Shown here: piece by piece, positions 25,501 to 35,707 of the stretch
Layout of the letters: every line of letters begins with the position of its first letter
Position numbering within the stretch: the stretch's first letter is position 1
Made by a program: the position numbers and the translations under genes
The notes under the pieces: model-generated
Database searches by the model: none
The model's input: only the letters and a program-made list of their open reading frames with translations
Told to the model about the DNA's origin: nothing
Source: Gremmenia infestans
Lineage: Eukaryota > Ascomycota > Leotiomycetes > Helotiales > Hamatocanthoscyphaceae
Assembly (NCBI GenBank): GCA_032629725.1
Contig: JAFEVB010000012.1
Coordinates: 1,364,001 to 1,428,000 of the forward strand
Reading direction: 5' to 3'
Length of the DNA: 64,000 nt

Positions 25501-27851
25501 GACCATCAAGTTGAGCTGAGCCCGTTAAAGTCGAATATAGATTTGCACTTTTGCATCCTATCCTTCTTCTTGATGATTGTGTTCCTTGGAACGGTACAGT
25601 AGTAGATTCAGTGATTTAGACTGCCCAATCAGTATCGGGATTATAGCAAGGCTAGAGCGTTTTCGTCGCCATTATCTGCACGTGCGAATAGATGATAGGT
25701 TCATGAATGAAGTACCGTGGTTGTTGGTAGACCTACTGTACTGAGTTCTTCATGAAATCCAACCTCCTATACCGATGCATTAATACGCCCGAATAACAGC
25801 CACGGGAATCCAAAGCTCACTTCACCTAATGTGATGTACACTGTACAGTACCAGAATAGCATATTATATTATATCCCCGCTGTCCAAATTTCAACGCCGC
25901 TCAAGCGCGTCATGTCACAGGCGCCCCGCGCCCCAATACTACTTCGTATATGTTTTGAGGCATTTACGCCGTGTGCAGCCAGCGGAAAATGTACTTCCCC
26001 GCTGTACTCCTTAAGTACTTCGTACATCCCAATCAAACCCCAAAACACCAAGCGGTGAGTTTCACTTCTTCGGATGCCATCTCTCCTGCGCTTTTATGCA
26101 GATCGGTTTTTACGGAGTATACACAATTTGATCGCGTGGGTGATGTTCGTTTTTAGGTTCCGCGTTATACAGTACTGTATGCACCCCACGCCAACCTGCT
26201 TGGGGATTCGACGAAAGCGGATGATCGAAATCATATAGCATGAAGAGTTTTCACTCTGCTGCTTGCTTGCTTGCTTACTTGCATTACATCATACAGTATT
26301 GTAGCTAGCCAGCCCAGCATCCCAGCTTTCGAAGTCTTGTACACGATCTTCGCGGTCTCCAGGTTTTGTTTGGTGTTTATTCCAGCAGCGCCCAATACTG
26401 CATTCCCACGTCAGCTCAGCCCAGCTCAGCTCACGGGGCAAAAACGATCATGTACTCCGTACAAGGACTTGGTTCGTTTTGATGCCTGGTATTTTGTAAT
26501 ATGTTGACGATCATCTACCTCGTTGGCTTTATCTCGAGTAAGTCCGCTGCTGAAATTCCAAGTGGGAGGCAGATGTCTACAGTACAGTACGTGTGAAGAT
26601 ACCCCTTCCTCGTGCTAGGTATCATACAGTATCAAAAGCGGCACTCATTACCATCCATCAAATTCCCACTTCACTACACTCCACTGCTCAACGAATCAAG
26701 AAGCTCAGTGCCGCTTTGTCTGTTCACCGCGAGGCGTCTTTTGCTGGAATGAGCCGCAAGTGCTGCCAAGAACAGAGCATGGATTGCCAAGATGGCCAAG
26801 GCACCACGACGGATGCAGCTTACGAGGCCTTGGTCCCAAGAATCGGGAAGCGTTTGTAAAGCGTATGCATTTCTTCTTCATATAGTTCTAGGAGATCTGC
26901 GATTCCCGCTCAAGTGAAGCGCGCGAAGATTCCAAGGCACTTTATGAAGTACGGCTTTGCTTTGCTATGCTAGGGATGGATGGTCAAGGTACGAAGCCGC
27001 TGGCCTTGATACGATGGAGTAATCGATCAGTCCTGCTTGTGGACAAGATACAACACTGACCGGAACATAGAGAAAATTGACGCATGCATACGAGGATGGG
27101 GAAGGGCTTGCCTGACGGGCCGAATGATGGACATCGTCAGCCTTGAGACAAGAGGGAGAGAGAGTTCTCGTCGAGTCGGGATATGATGTTGATGTTGAAT
27201 CAGTCGCGCATATGACAGACGAGTTCCGTCGCTCGTGGCTCGGAGATGTAGTGAATTCAGGGTATTGTATAGGTAGTCTAGTATTTCACGTCTGTGTCCA
27301 ATATCTCAAGACCGTCTGTCTAGATAAGGAAGAAAAATAACAATAAAAACCAAAATCGTGGTCTTGGGAGTAAGAATTGGACCTGCATTTCTAGACTCTA
27401 CCTGGCTATGGTGCAGGAGCATAGACTCCTGTGAGAGTTTGTCGAGTCAAAGTACGGGCTTGTATAGCTCGAGCGGCTGGAGAAAATGAATGTAGGAGTA
27501 TATTATGATGCGTTTAATGGTGGAGAACATTTTAATCGTTATATGCGCAACTTTTTATTTTAAAAGGGGTTTGCATAGGTCCTGCCCTGGCAGAAGTTGT
27601 TTGTAATTTTTGATTGTTTTAAAGCGAACTAGGATCGTTATACAAGTCGACTTATTAGGACTATTTCTAGAATACTGTTAAATCTTCTTATCTTTGAGGA
27701 ATTCATCGTGATCCGGGTATCACTGGATGTAGTTACTTTCTAGATATATGTTTTGAGAATTAATTTCCCCCAAGAATGGCTCAACTCCAACGCAACATTT
27801 GCCAAATCTAGATTCCATTATACCAAACAATATTTACTCCGAGATTCAAAA
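22598..27851. other. Gene desert of about 5.2 kb
   Basis: No frame here shows a family motif, a plausible splice model or coding-like composition. The stretch has short simple repeats: GGTAAG/GTAAG runs near 23236-23275, CCTTG runs near 24362, CCTGT runs near 24700-24718, and TTGC runs near 26260-26280. There are many TACAGTAC-type palindromes and three full copies of TACGGAGTA or its complement (24936, 26111, 26453). It may hold promoters, non-coding RNA or old repeat debris; I cannot tell which. Confidence 0.5.
25169..25209. repeat. TACAG/ACAGT tandem cluster
   Basis: About 40 nt built of alternating ACAGT and ACAGTT units, containing several TACAGTAC palindrome-like blocks. It is the densest point of a motif scattered through the desert. 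Confidence 0.7.
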
Positions 27852-29859
27852 TCAAGCCATGCCACTTCTCGCTAGTAACGGCAACAGCTTCTCGGAAAGC
27901 CTCTTATACATATCCATCATCCCAACCATTCCCCTCTATCTACTAGCACACCAATGAAGCAGCACCAAACACGAGCCGGAAATCTCGAACATCTCCGAAT
28001 AATCAATCTGCTGCGCCACCTCATTCAGCGTCCCAACGTCCAGCGGCGCCAACGACTTCACACGCCCGTCGATCGACAGCTGCGCGTGCGCCATGATGGT
28101 CAGACCCGCAAGATATATATAATGCACGCTCATGATCGTCATGCCGTAAAAGCCCAGCGCCGAATCGTGCGGCGCGCGCACGATGTTCCAGTACGTGCGG
28201 ATCAGCTGGCACGCTGAGCGGTAGTTCTCCGAGGGTATGAGGCGGGCCGAGGGATCCAGCTCTGCTTCTTTGGTGTCGGACAGGGCGCGGATGAGCAGCG
28301 GTTGGAAGAGGATGATGACCGTGGAATGGAAGGCTACGTCGCACGTCGCCGTCTCGATATCCGCTTCCGCCCCATCGACCTGGATCTCCTCGAACCACTC
28401 GCTCAGCGTCACGAAGCGCTGTACGAACAACTCTAGCGAGTGCACCGCGCTGTCGGTCGGCAGGAATAACTCCCCGTATATCTCGCCGCGCAGGTAGAAG
28501 ATCCGGTAGCGGTGCGCCGTCAGCCCTTGGTCGGCCCCAGGCGACAGCCCGGATATCAGCGTCCCGGGATAATCGGTGCTGATGATGTAGCCGGGCAGGT
28601 CGCACGGGCGGCCAAAGATCTGCGCCACGATCTGCTCGGTGGTGTAGAGGCTTCAAAAGGTGTTCTTGCGCAGCGACAGCGAGATGGACATGTCGTTGCC
28701 GGCCGAGTCTTGCGGCTCCGCGTGGTAACCTAGCTCGACGCTGAGCCGGCAGGCGTAGTCGAGCAGCTTCCAGATGTCGCCTTTGCGCGGGTGGAAGAGG
28801 CAGTAGAGGACTAGCAGGAGCAGGGCTTGCAGGGACTCGCCGGACATGGAGGATGTCACGGCTTGCAAGTGCGGGACGCCGGACTCGTAGAACTCGGCGT
28901 CGCTGGTGGACAGGTGGGTCATATTGCGGGATTTGTTGGCGCAGGCGATGGCGCAGATCATGGCAATGCGGAAGTGTTGGTAGGCTTTCTTTACTGGGGG
29001 TCTTGAGGTTCTCGGGGGAGGAGGCTTTGTGTCGTGGGTGTTGGAGAGGTAGACATCCAGGTCTGCGTCGAGGGTCGAGGCGTCGATGAATGGATAGAGC
29101 CTGTTTAGGGAGGACCTGTAGTGCCCGAGGAGAGTCAGGATCATGTCCTTTGACGGGGTGACGGTGCGTGCTTTCGCCACTTCTATAGGATTGTTGATGC
29201 CAACTTCGCTGTTGGCCGTGTATGTCTTCAGGAGGCCGTTTTGGGATTTTTAAATAGATGGATCGTCAAACGTTTGAGAGGCGAGACCCACGGTGAGGAC
29301 AACGTTGGAAATACATCCAAAGAAACGAGACGTAGACTCTGTTGTCGTGCAAAGCATGAAATGCTCATCACATGTTTCGGCTCGAGGGATGACAGCAGCC
29401 GACGCAAAATTCAGCAAGTCTTGATTTGCAGGTAGTCTTGCTGGGATGATCAGAGGGGCTGGGTTTCCGGTATTACTGGCCACGCCCGTTTTGCGTGTTC
29501 CTCTGAGTTCCTGGGCACGATTCAAGAGAGACAACACGTAGCTAGAATGGTAAATTAGAAACTCCCTTTCTGGAAATCCTGAAAAGGCTCACCCACACTC
29601 GAGGCAAGACCTGTTGCAGCGAGTGATCGTAGAAAGAACACTCGACATGCGCCTTTTGACAAGTCCTGCAGGATGGGAGATTCGTGTCACACTTCCTCCT
29701 CAGCCTTTTGCATCTTTGACAACTTGGAAGTAGTTGGATTGCAGCATTGAGCTTCTCATCGAACTCAGCAGTGGCATCCACATCTTGCGGAATCAAAGAC
29801 GGCTCTACATGGTTGGCACTGTTGAGTAAATGAGACCTACGTTCTAACAAGGGTAGCAA
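27852..29859 (-). pseudogene. Zn2Cys6 transcription factor pseudogene (three in-frame stops)
   Basis: Minus-strand relic of a fungal regulator. Seen: a zinc cluster CQRCKRLRRKC followed by CRTCQKAHVEC, an intron, then the long middle-homology (fungal_trans) domain with RLYPFIDASTLDADL and GYHAEPQDSAGNDMSISLSLRK. Reading through in one frame, three stops interrupt otherwise continuous family-like sequence. A TAA lies after DDPSI near 29250. A TGA near 28653 stands where these proteins normally have a Trp (RKNTF-stop-SLYT). A TAG lies at 27936-27938, after which RGMVGMMDMYKRLSEKLLP runs on to a natural end at 27852. No in-frame ATG was found near the N-terminus. Two of the three changes could be explained by CpA-to-TpA transitions, as in RIP. 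Confident it is a broken regulator; the target is unknown. Confidence 0.85.
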
Positions 29860-30496
29860 GGTAGCATATTCATCTGTTCTAAGAGGTAGCCATAAGAGGA
29901 GTCTGATATATTACGCCTGGAGATATCACGGATAAGTGAAGATCGGGGTCGTGACGGTTAAGGAGCTGGGCCAAGACTTCTACATCGCTAGATCAATCCA
30001 CCAGACCTTGTTCTGGGGAATAGGCTGTAGTATACGTACATATGACCGTATCTATTGCTGATTTGGATACGACCAATTCCGTCCGTAGCAGAATGGAAGA
30101 CAAAGGTGGGAGTTAAGTTAGCTTACGTAGTCCATCTCAGTCTTACTGTGACCTAGTCACAGCACGAACACGACGTCTAGCAATTAATAGACTTAGTGAT
30201 AATTCATGTTATAATGTCTTAGGAGGCAAACGGAGCAGCGACGATTCCAACGTATAGAGAATACCCCTGACCAAATCCAAATGCGGCAATAAATGCGCAT
30301 ACAACTCCTGCTTAACTTGCTTTAGGCTGCCCTTCGATCTATACTAATTTTACATATATCATTCGAGTATTCCTCCTACACTATAAGTCATAAAGTTACA
30401 AGCGAGTTACATTGTTCCTCTCTGAACGATATCCCAGAAGTCGTGATCCTTTCTCCAGGACATCGGATTCCCGGCAAGAATATCAACCTGGCAAGT
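29860..30496. other. Spacer between two regulator relics
   Basis: AT-rich, no open frame of interest. Possibly the old promoter of the regulator relic at 27852-29859. Confidence 0.4.
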
Positions 30497-31140
30497 TCAG
30501 CCCTGGGCTGTGCTAAATGACTTGTCTGTCGAAGTAGCCTTGGTAAACACAGCATCTAATAACGGTCCTAGAAGTCTCTCATATGTGCCTGCATACTTTG
30601 AGATCTCTGACCAGCTTTGAGCTGAAAGTGCAAGCAGGTTCACGGTGAAGAGCTTCGTCATTTGGAAGATTTCTCCTCCACTCCGCCTCTCCCGGATCGC
30701 CTCATATGCGTATTGCAGACAAAATAATGCTACCATGGCGTATCAGAATGTATGATGGTCAGCCAGCCATGGGCGTCGGAAGAAGCCAGAAGTAATATGC
30801 TGCTGATATATTTGCGCCAGAGTCACATGCAGCCTCGAACGCAGTTAGAAGACTTGAATGAGACGGATAGGGCATTCTTGGCGAAGGTCGGTATAGGTCG
30901 GTAATGCCTTGAGAAAAGGTCATTTCGGCAAGGGCGTGGTCCTCTTCGGGTAGAACTGATTCATACCAAGCACGGATACTCCGATTAGTGACAGTTAGCC
31001 AGTCTTCCCAGGTCTGACCATCTTCGAGAGGTTTGTTTGAAAATTCACCTCTAAGATGGCAGATTGCAGTTTTGCGAACTGCATTTGACGAAGCGCAAGT
31101 AGCTTCGTGAGATGTGGTCTTTGTGGAATCGTACCGTTAG
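30497..31140 (-). pseudogene. C-terminal relic of a second fungal transcription factor
   Basis: Minus strand. The intact 3' piece (30736-30497) reads YEAIRERRSGGEIF and SEISKYAGTYERLLGPLLD, the typical end of a Zn2Cys6 regulator. Upstream, in other frames, sit WEDWLTVTNRSIRAWYES and RPHLTKLLALRQMQFAKLQ, again regulator middle-domain sequence. Joining them needs at least two frame changes, and one in-frame TGA falls near 30745, just before the AMVALFCLQYAYEA segment. The zinc cluster and most of the protein are missing: the sequence stops being regulator-like near 31140, where the truncated amidohydrolase begins on the other strand. It is not a piece of the regulator at 27852-29859, which has its own C-terminus. 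Confidence 0.75.
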
Positions 31141-31167
31141 GGGTCGATTGGCGGGTCGATTCGTTGC

Positions 31168-32171
31168 TTGCTTCCCCCGTGTATGCTTGGTTCCGGGGTT
31201 TGGGCTGGCCATTTTACAACGGAATATAGCCATGCTCGTGTCGATGGTAAGGGGATAAAGCTCGGTGATGAACTCGAGCGCATAGGATACGTCGGCACGG
31301 AGGAAAGCAGTTTTGAAACGAATCCTATTCTTACCCACTTTGAAGTTCACATCGAACAAGGACCTATTCTCGACAAGGCTCAACTTCCAGCGGTTCTCGT
31401 AAAAGGCGTTCAATCAATGCGGTGGTATAGTCTGAAGATCACTGGTCGAGAAGCGCACACTGGATCAACTCCAATGGACAGACGAAGCGATGCATTGCTG
31501 GGCGCTGTATTGATGATCGTAGAAGCCAACAGGATTGCTACGACTGGCGAGCTCGCTGCCCGTGGTGCACGTGCAACTATTGCAGTGATCAACTCTGGTC
31601 CCCAGAGTATCAATACCATCGCTGGAGAAGTTCAGATCAACCTTGACCTCCGATCGCCCTTCGACGAGGACATGATTGAAATTGAGAGATTGTGTCGTGA
31701 GGGCTTCGAGGCAATAAGCAAACTTCATGGCCTCAAGCTGGAGTTTGAAAACATATGGATATCACCAGCGGTGAACTTCGACAAGACTATGCAACAATAC
31801 GTACGTGAATCTGGGCTGGAATTGGGTTGCACAATGCAGCTTACGGGTGGTGCTGGCCATGATGCGTAAGAATTTACATTCCAATTTATGAGACAAGCTG
31901 ACCCGAACACTTTAGGGTATACACATCGAAACGTGTCCCAACTGCTATGATGTTTGTCCGTTCGAAAGATGGCGTAAGCCACAACCCAGCTGAAAACTCG
32001 AGACCGGAAGACTGCGCGGCAGGAGCACAAATGCTTTTTGGTGCTTATCACAGATATGATGATCATATTCGTCAACAAAATTCAGCTTCTGTTACAAATA
32101 CTGCGGATGTTGTAATTGAACCAGTAAGCACGAGCTATACAGAACTTCGAGTCTCAGAAGTGTCAGAATAA
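31168..32171 (+). pseudogene. N-terminally truncated M20 amidohydrolase (N-carbamoyl-L-amino acid hydrolase/allantoate amidohydrolase type)
   Basis: Two exons (31168-31865 and 31916-32171, GT-AG intron). Seen: GSGVWAG, HFEVHIEQGP, the dimerisation-domain hallmark GREAHTGSTPMDRRSDAL, the INTIAGEV segment, TGGAGHDA before the intron and KDGVSHNPAE after it. These match the C-terminal two thirds of HyuC/AllC-type peptidase-M20 enzymes, which hydrolyse N-carbamoyl or ureido groups. The first roughly 200 residues, which would carry part of the metal site, are absent. An in-frame TAG lies about 30 nt upstream of this segment and there is no ATG at a family-like position. The remaining part has no internal stop, so the loss may be recent. 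Role inferred: utilisation of a carbamoylated nitrogen compound. Confidence 0.82.
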
Positions 32172-32426
32172 AGGCCATGAAGCAGAATTTGTTAGTTCAA
32201 AGTGATTAGCATGGGCTTGAAGTTAAGTGAATGGAGGTAAAGAACACAAATAATACAATGCTGGCGGTAGAGCTTCTTATGTAATGCCTCTGCTTAGCAA
32301 ACCACTCATATAGAAACATGTTCAGACTACTAAGCTATGTAGCATCGCAGGATTGCAAATGTCACCTCAAATTTCTCACCACAATGATGCATTGGTGTCT
32401 TAGTTCTTGTATTCAATTGTAATCAG

Positions 32427-33440
32427 TCAAACTAAATTGTCCGGATGGCCTGCCACAAAGCTTTCTATGTTGCTGTTGATAGTGGCTTGAACATTCTTAA
32501 TACTCGAGTCTGCATACCATGCCACATGGGGAGACAGAGTTATATTTGGAATACCATCTGCGAGCAGCGGACTGGTCGAAGGAGTAACGGGCTCGGAAGC
32601 AAAGACATCGACAGCAGCACCGCTAATCCACCCATTTTGCAGTGCTTTTAACAAAGCAGCCTCGTCGACCACTCCTCCCCGAGCCACGTTCACGAGCAAT
32701 GAGCGACTGTCCATGAGTTTCAGTTCTGCCTCACCAATCATGCCTCGTGTCGAGGTATCCAATGGACAACACAAAATCAAGACATCACTTTTCTGTAGTG
32801 TTTGAGTGAAATCCGTTCTTCCAGGTCTCGTCGCATCTGGTGGTGTTCCTTTGCGATCAGCAATAATAACTGCCATTCTCATTGCTTTGGCAATATCCTC
32901 AATCCGTTTCCCTTTCGTTATCAGTGCCAGTAGTCTCAGGGACTGGAATACACGCTCACCTAGATTCCCATACCCAACGATACCCATCGTCTCTGATTTA
33001 CATGTCCGTGGCACACCATTGTATTTATGCGTGCCCGTCTTCCTCAGAGGCCATTCGACCCCTTCCCGAGTCAAGTTATGTAATTCGACGACCTTTCTTT
33101 TGGCCGAGAGATACAAAGTAAAAGCATGCTCGGCGACAGCCTCCGCAGAAGCCGAAGGAATATTGGAAACCTTAATCCCACGTTCGTGGCATTTCTTCAC
33201 ATCGACAATATCAAACCCGGCAGCCATGACTGCGATCAATTGCAGGTCTGGACACTGGGCGATTGCGGCATCTGGGATCTTGACTCTGGTCGAGATAACA
33301 ATCGTCGCATCTTTTATCCGCTCCGCTACGAGCTCTAGGGGCGTATTGTCGTATCCTTTATACGTGTGCGCGATTGTAAAAGTGGGTGATGGGCAATGGC
33401 ATTCGTCCAGACAAACTATTCTATGTTCTTTTGATGCCAT
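32427..33440 (-). CDS. D-isomer-specific 2-hydroxyacid dehydrogenase
   Basis: 321 residues after removing a 48-nt intron (32912-32959, donor GTGAGC). The intron is a multiple of three and has no stop, so a single open frame also reads through it. With it removed the nucleotide-binding loop becomes GYGNLGKRIEDIA, the family form, which supports splicing. Seen: the N-terminal substrate domain, the Rossmann GYGNLG, NVARGG with the catalytic Arg, VDVFASEPV with the Glu, and SPHVAW with the catalytic His. It would reduce a 2-oxoacid or oxidise a D-2-hydroxyacid such as glycerate with NAD(P). It is one of only two enzymes in this cluster without visible lesions. Confidence 0.9.
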   Translation of the reverse strand: MASKEHRIVCLDECHCPSPTFTIAHTYKGYDNTPLELVAERIKDATIVISTRVKIPDAAIAQCPDLQLIAVMAAGFDIVDVKKCHERGIKVSNIPSASAEAVAEHAFTLYLSAKRKVVELHNLTREGVEWPLRKTGTHKYNGVPRTCKSETMGIVGYGNLGERVFQSLRLLALITKGKRIEDIAKAMRMAVIIADRKGTPPDATRPGRTDFTQTLQKSDVLILCCPLDTSTRGMIGEAELKLMDSRSLLVNVARGGVVDEAALLKALQNGWISGAAVDVFASEPVTPSTSPLLADGIPNITLSPHVAWYADSSIKNVQATINSNIESFVAGHPDNLV

Positions 33441-34393
33441 TGGTGTGGATTTCCAATGGTTATAACTGTGAAATGATAGGTAGGCAGGAAGGAGGAAGCA
33501 ATTCCAGTCTTCAATGACTCAATGAATGCTACTAGTGCTACAATAAAGAAATATAGGTACTTCTAAGATGGGAGAAGAATATCTTATTTCAGCTTTATTT
33601 TGACACGATCTCGCGACCCAATAGTCATTTTGATCCAAAATAAAATAATACTTAGTCCATAGAACTAGCACGGAGATCCGCGGTGGGCCGATGCGGATGC
33701 AGGTCGGATACGACGGCGGTGGTCAGGAAGACTGTGATTGGATGGAAAAGAGTATGGATTCAACGGATTGTCTAGAATGGGTGCCCCTGCACCTGTTCTC
33801 AGGAGTCAGGCCGAGTAAAAGATGGCGCATTGAAGTTTGCGGTATTATTACTTCGTATTTTGGCCTTTTTCTCGCCCGGAGAGCCATGGGCTAGGATCGA
33901 GGTGCACGTGGCAACACCCTAGGATCATCGTAGAACATTCATGTCGCCTTCCGGTTGACCAATACCAGTATGTAAAAATACAAATAATACTTGTACAATA
34001 ATCTATTTTAGCCCTTCGTGTTTATGCTTAGTCACTTCAAAACAGTTACGAGTAGTGGTGCAATAGTGGCGACCCCTATTTGCCCCTCCCCTCAAGCGAC
34101 TTTACAATGTACCCCTCCTTCCGGTTACGGAGGTACAACCAGTTTTTTATACTATTTTTTAGGTTGTATTGCCACAGTGTCACAGAACATCACGATATTG
34201 ATTGAGTTCAAGGCTTTCGTTAGACTGATCTTTTAGCATATGAAATATGTTCTCCAATCTTTATGATTTTATCTCAATATTATTACTATGCACCGCGGCA
34301 GCTTATTGCTTTCCAAGATCAAAGTCTACATATGTCATGCCGCAAATCCATTCAATAACCTGCAAATCAAACATTAGTAAAGGATTGCCTACA
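33441..34393. other. Intergenic region
   Basis: Promoter side of the dehydrogenase and 3' side of the LigB relic. AT-rich, with no credible coding sequence. Confidence 0.4.
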
Positions 34394-35232
34394 TCAAGTG
34401 TTGAGACGGAAACTTATAGGCTCGTAAACCAACAACCTCGATTTCGCACCCTTCATAGCACCCAGCATAGCTACCCAGTTGAGCACTTCATGTCCACCGT
34501 GCCCTGCCTCCTTCTCAACCTCCAAATAACTCAACGCTGCCATAAATGAGCTGTCGCCCGCACAAAACTTGTCCATGAACATACGATCCCACGCATCGTT
34601 GACTAGGGGATGCGGGCTGTTCAATGGGTATTCGTTCTTCTTCGCCATCTCAATTTCGTAATCGTCGAAATCGACAAACAATTGGGGATCGGACTTCAGG
34701 TACTCTTTGCCTTCGGTTTGGTAACGCTTCATGCGCTGCATGAATTTGTCGTCCGGTGAGGCTTGGTGTTCATTCCAGTAAGGGGCCAGTGAGAAAGACC
34801 TCCGGTACACAGGTAGGCCACCTTTGTGTCTGCGGGTAAGGTTTCCACGGCAGCAGCGATGGCTTTGCCAAGAGCGTAGGCGCGGCGGTAAGGGATCAGA
34901 GGAGGTGTAAAGACGTTGATGAAAATGGGAATAATAGGACATTTAATTCCGGGGTTCATTAGGATCCAGGGCATGAGCAGGTTGTTGCCATATTCCGTCG
35001 ATCCAGCTTTCGAGACATCAAAACCATTTTCCACGAGCTCGGCAAGGACATGCTCAGCAATATTTGGCGCACCAGGGAATACGGTCTTTTCCTTGATGCG
35101 CAGAGTCCCCATCCATTGGTCTGCTGGTCCAACATGCGAGTCTGCTACTCCGATTGCGATGCTACGCATGTGGTTTCGGAAGAAAATTCTCGAAATGGTC
35201 GTCGAGAAAAGCGAGAAGGGACAAGACTGTAG
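34394..35232 (-). pseudogene. LigB-type extradiol ring-cleavage dioxygenase, frameshifted
   Basis: Minus-strand relic of the class III extradiol dioxygenase catalytic subunit (LigB; protocatechuate or gallate dioxygenase relatives). Three pieces in different frames follow each other in family order. The first has DDHFENFLPKPH (metal-ligand region) and ends near 35165. The second runs from RSIAIGVADSHVG to YLCTGGLSHWP near 34790. The third runs from APYWNEHQASPDDKFMQRMK to HEVLNWVAMLGAMKG and the stop at 34394. One frameshift falls near 35161-35172. The other lies at a run of four C (GGGG at 34782-34785 on the plus strand), where one extra C would restore the frame. The N-terminal metal motif of the family was not found. 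A sequencing error could explain the second lesion but not both plus the missing N-terminus. Confidence 0.78.
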
Positions 35233-35707
35233 AAAGTTTGGTGGTTGTGGTATTAAGAAAAAGACAAACCTGGCCGAGAACTTCAAATACCTATTAAAGG
35301 GCAACCCTTCGGAGAAAGACGGACTCTAACTTGCAGAATCACGTTCTCCGTCTACTGGTCGACGCGTTGGGTATCCCGTTGATTGTATGTTGAGAGTTAT
35401 TTGGGACGGAGAAGAGCGTTGCTTGGGGCGGCTTCTAGCCTTACCCTCTTATCGGTTGGGTGGATCGCTCGCGCAACTCGCTACCCCTGATTTAGGCGAC
35501 CCCACTTACAGATATGGACTAGTGCTTAAAGTACCCCTCCATGATCCAGCAGCATCCTTGACTTCAGCAGACGATACAATTATTTAATCGTACGATATAA
35601 GTAGAAAATCTTTATCAGATATCAAGGACAGATTGTGGTGGGTGCGCTTTTCTCGTCTCTATAGTGTAATCAAACATCCAGGATCAGCTTTGTACTCAAG
35701 TTCTAAC
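35233..35707. other. Divergent spacer between the LigB and NmrA relics
   Basis: May contain lost N-terminal coding sequence of the LigB relic, but nothing recognisable remains. Otherwise a promoter region. Confidence 0.35.

Noticed and set aside
32912..32959. Reading the 2-hydroxyacid dehydrogenase as a single exon of 337 residues
   Set aside because: The extra 16 residues break the conserved GYGNLG-KRIEDIA loop, and the stretch has a good GTGAGC donor and an AAG acceptor. An in-frame intron is more likely.
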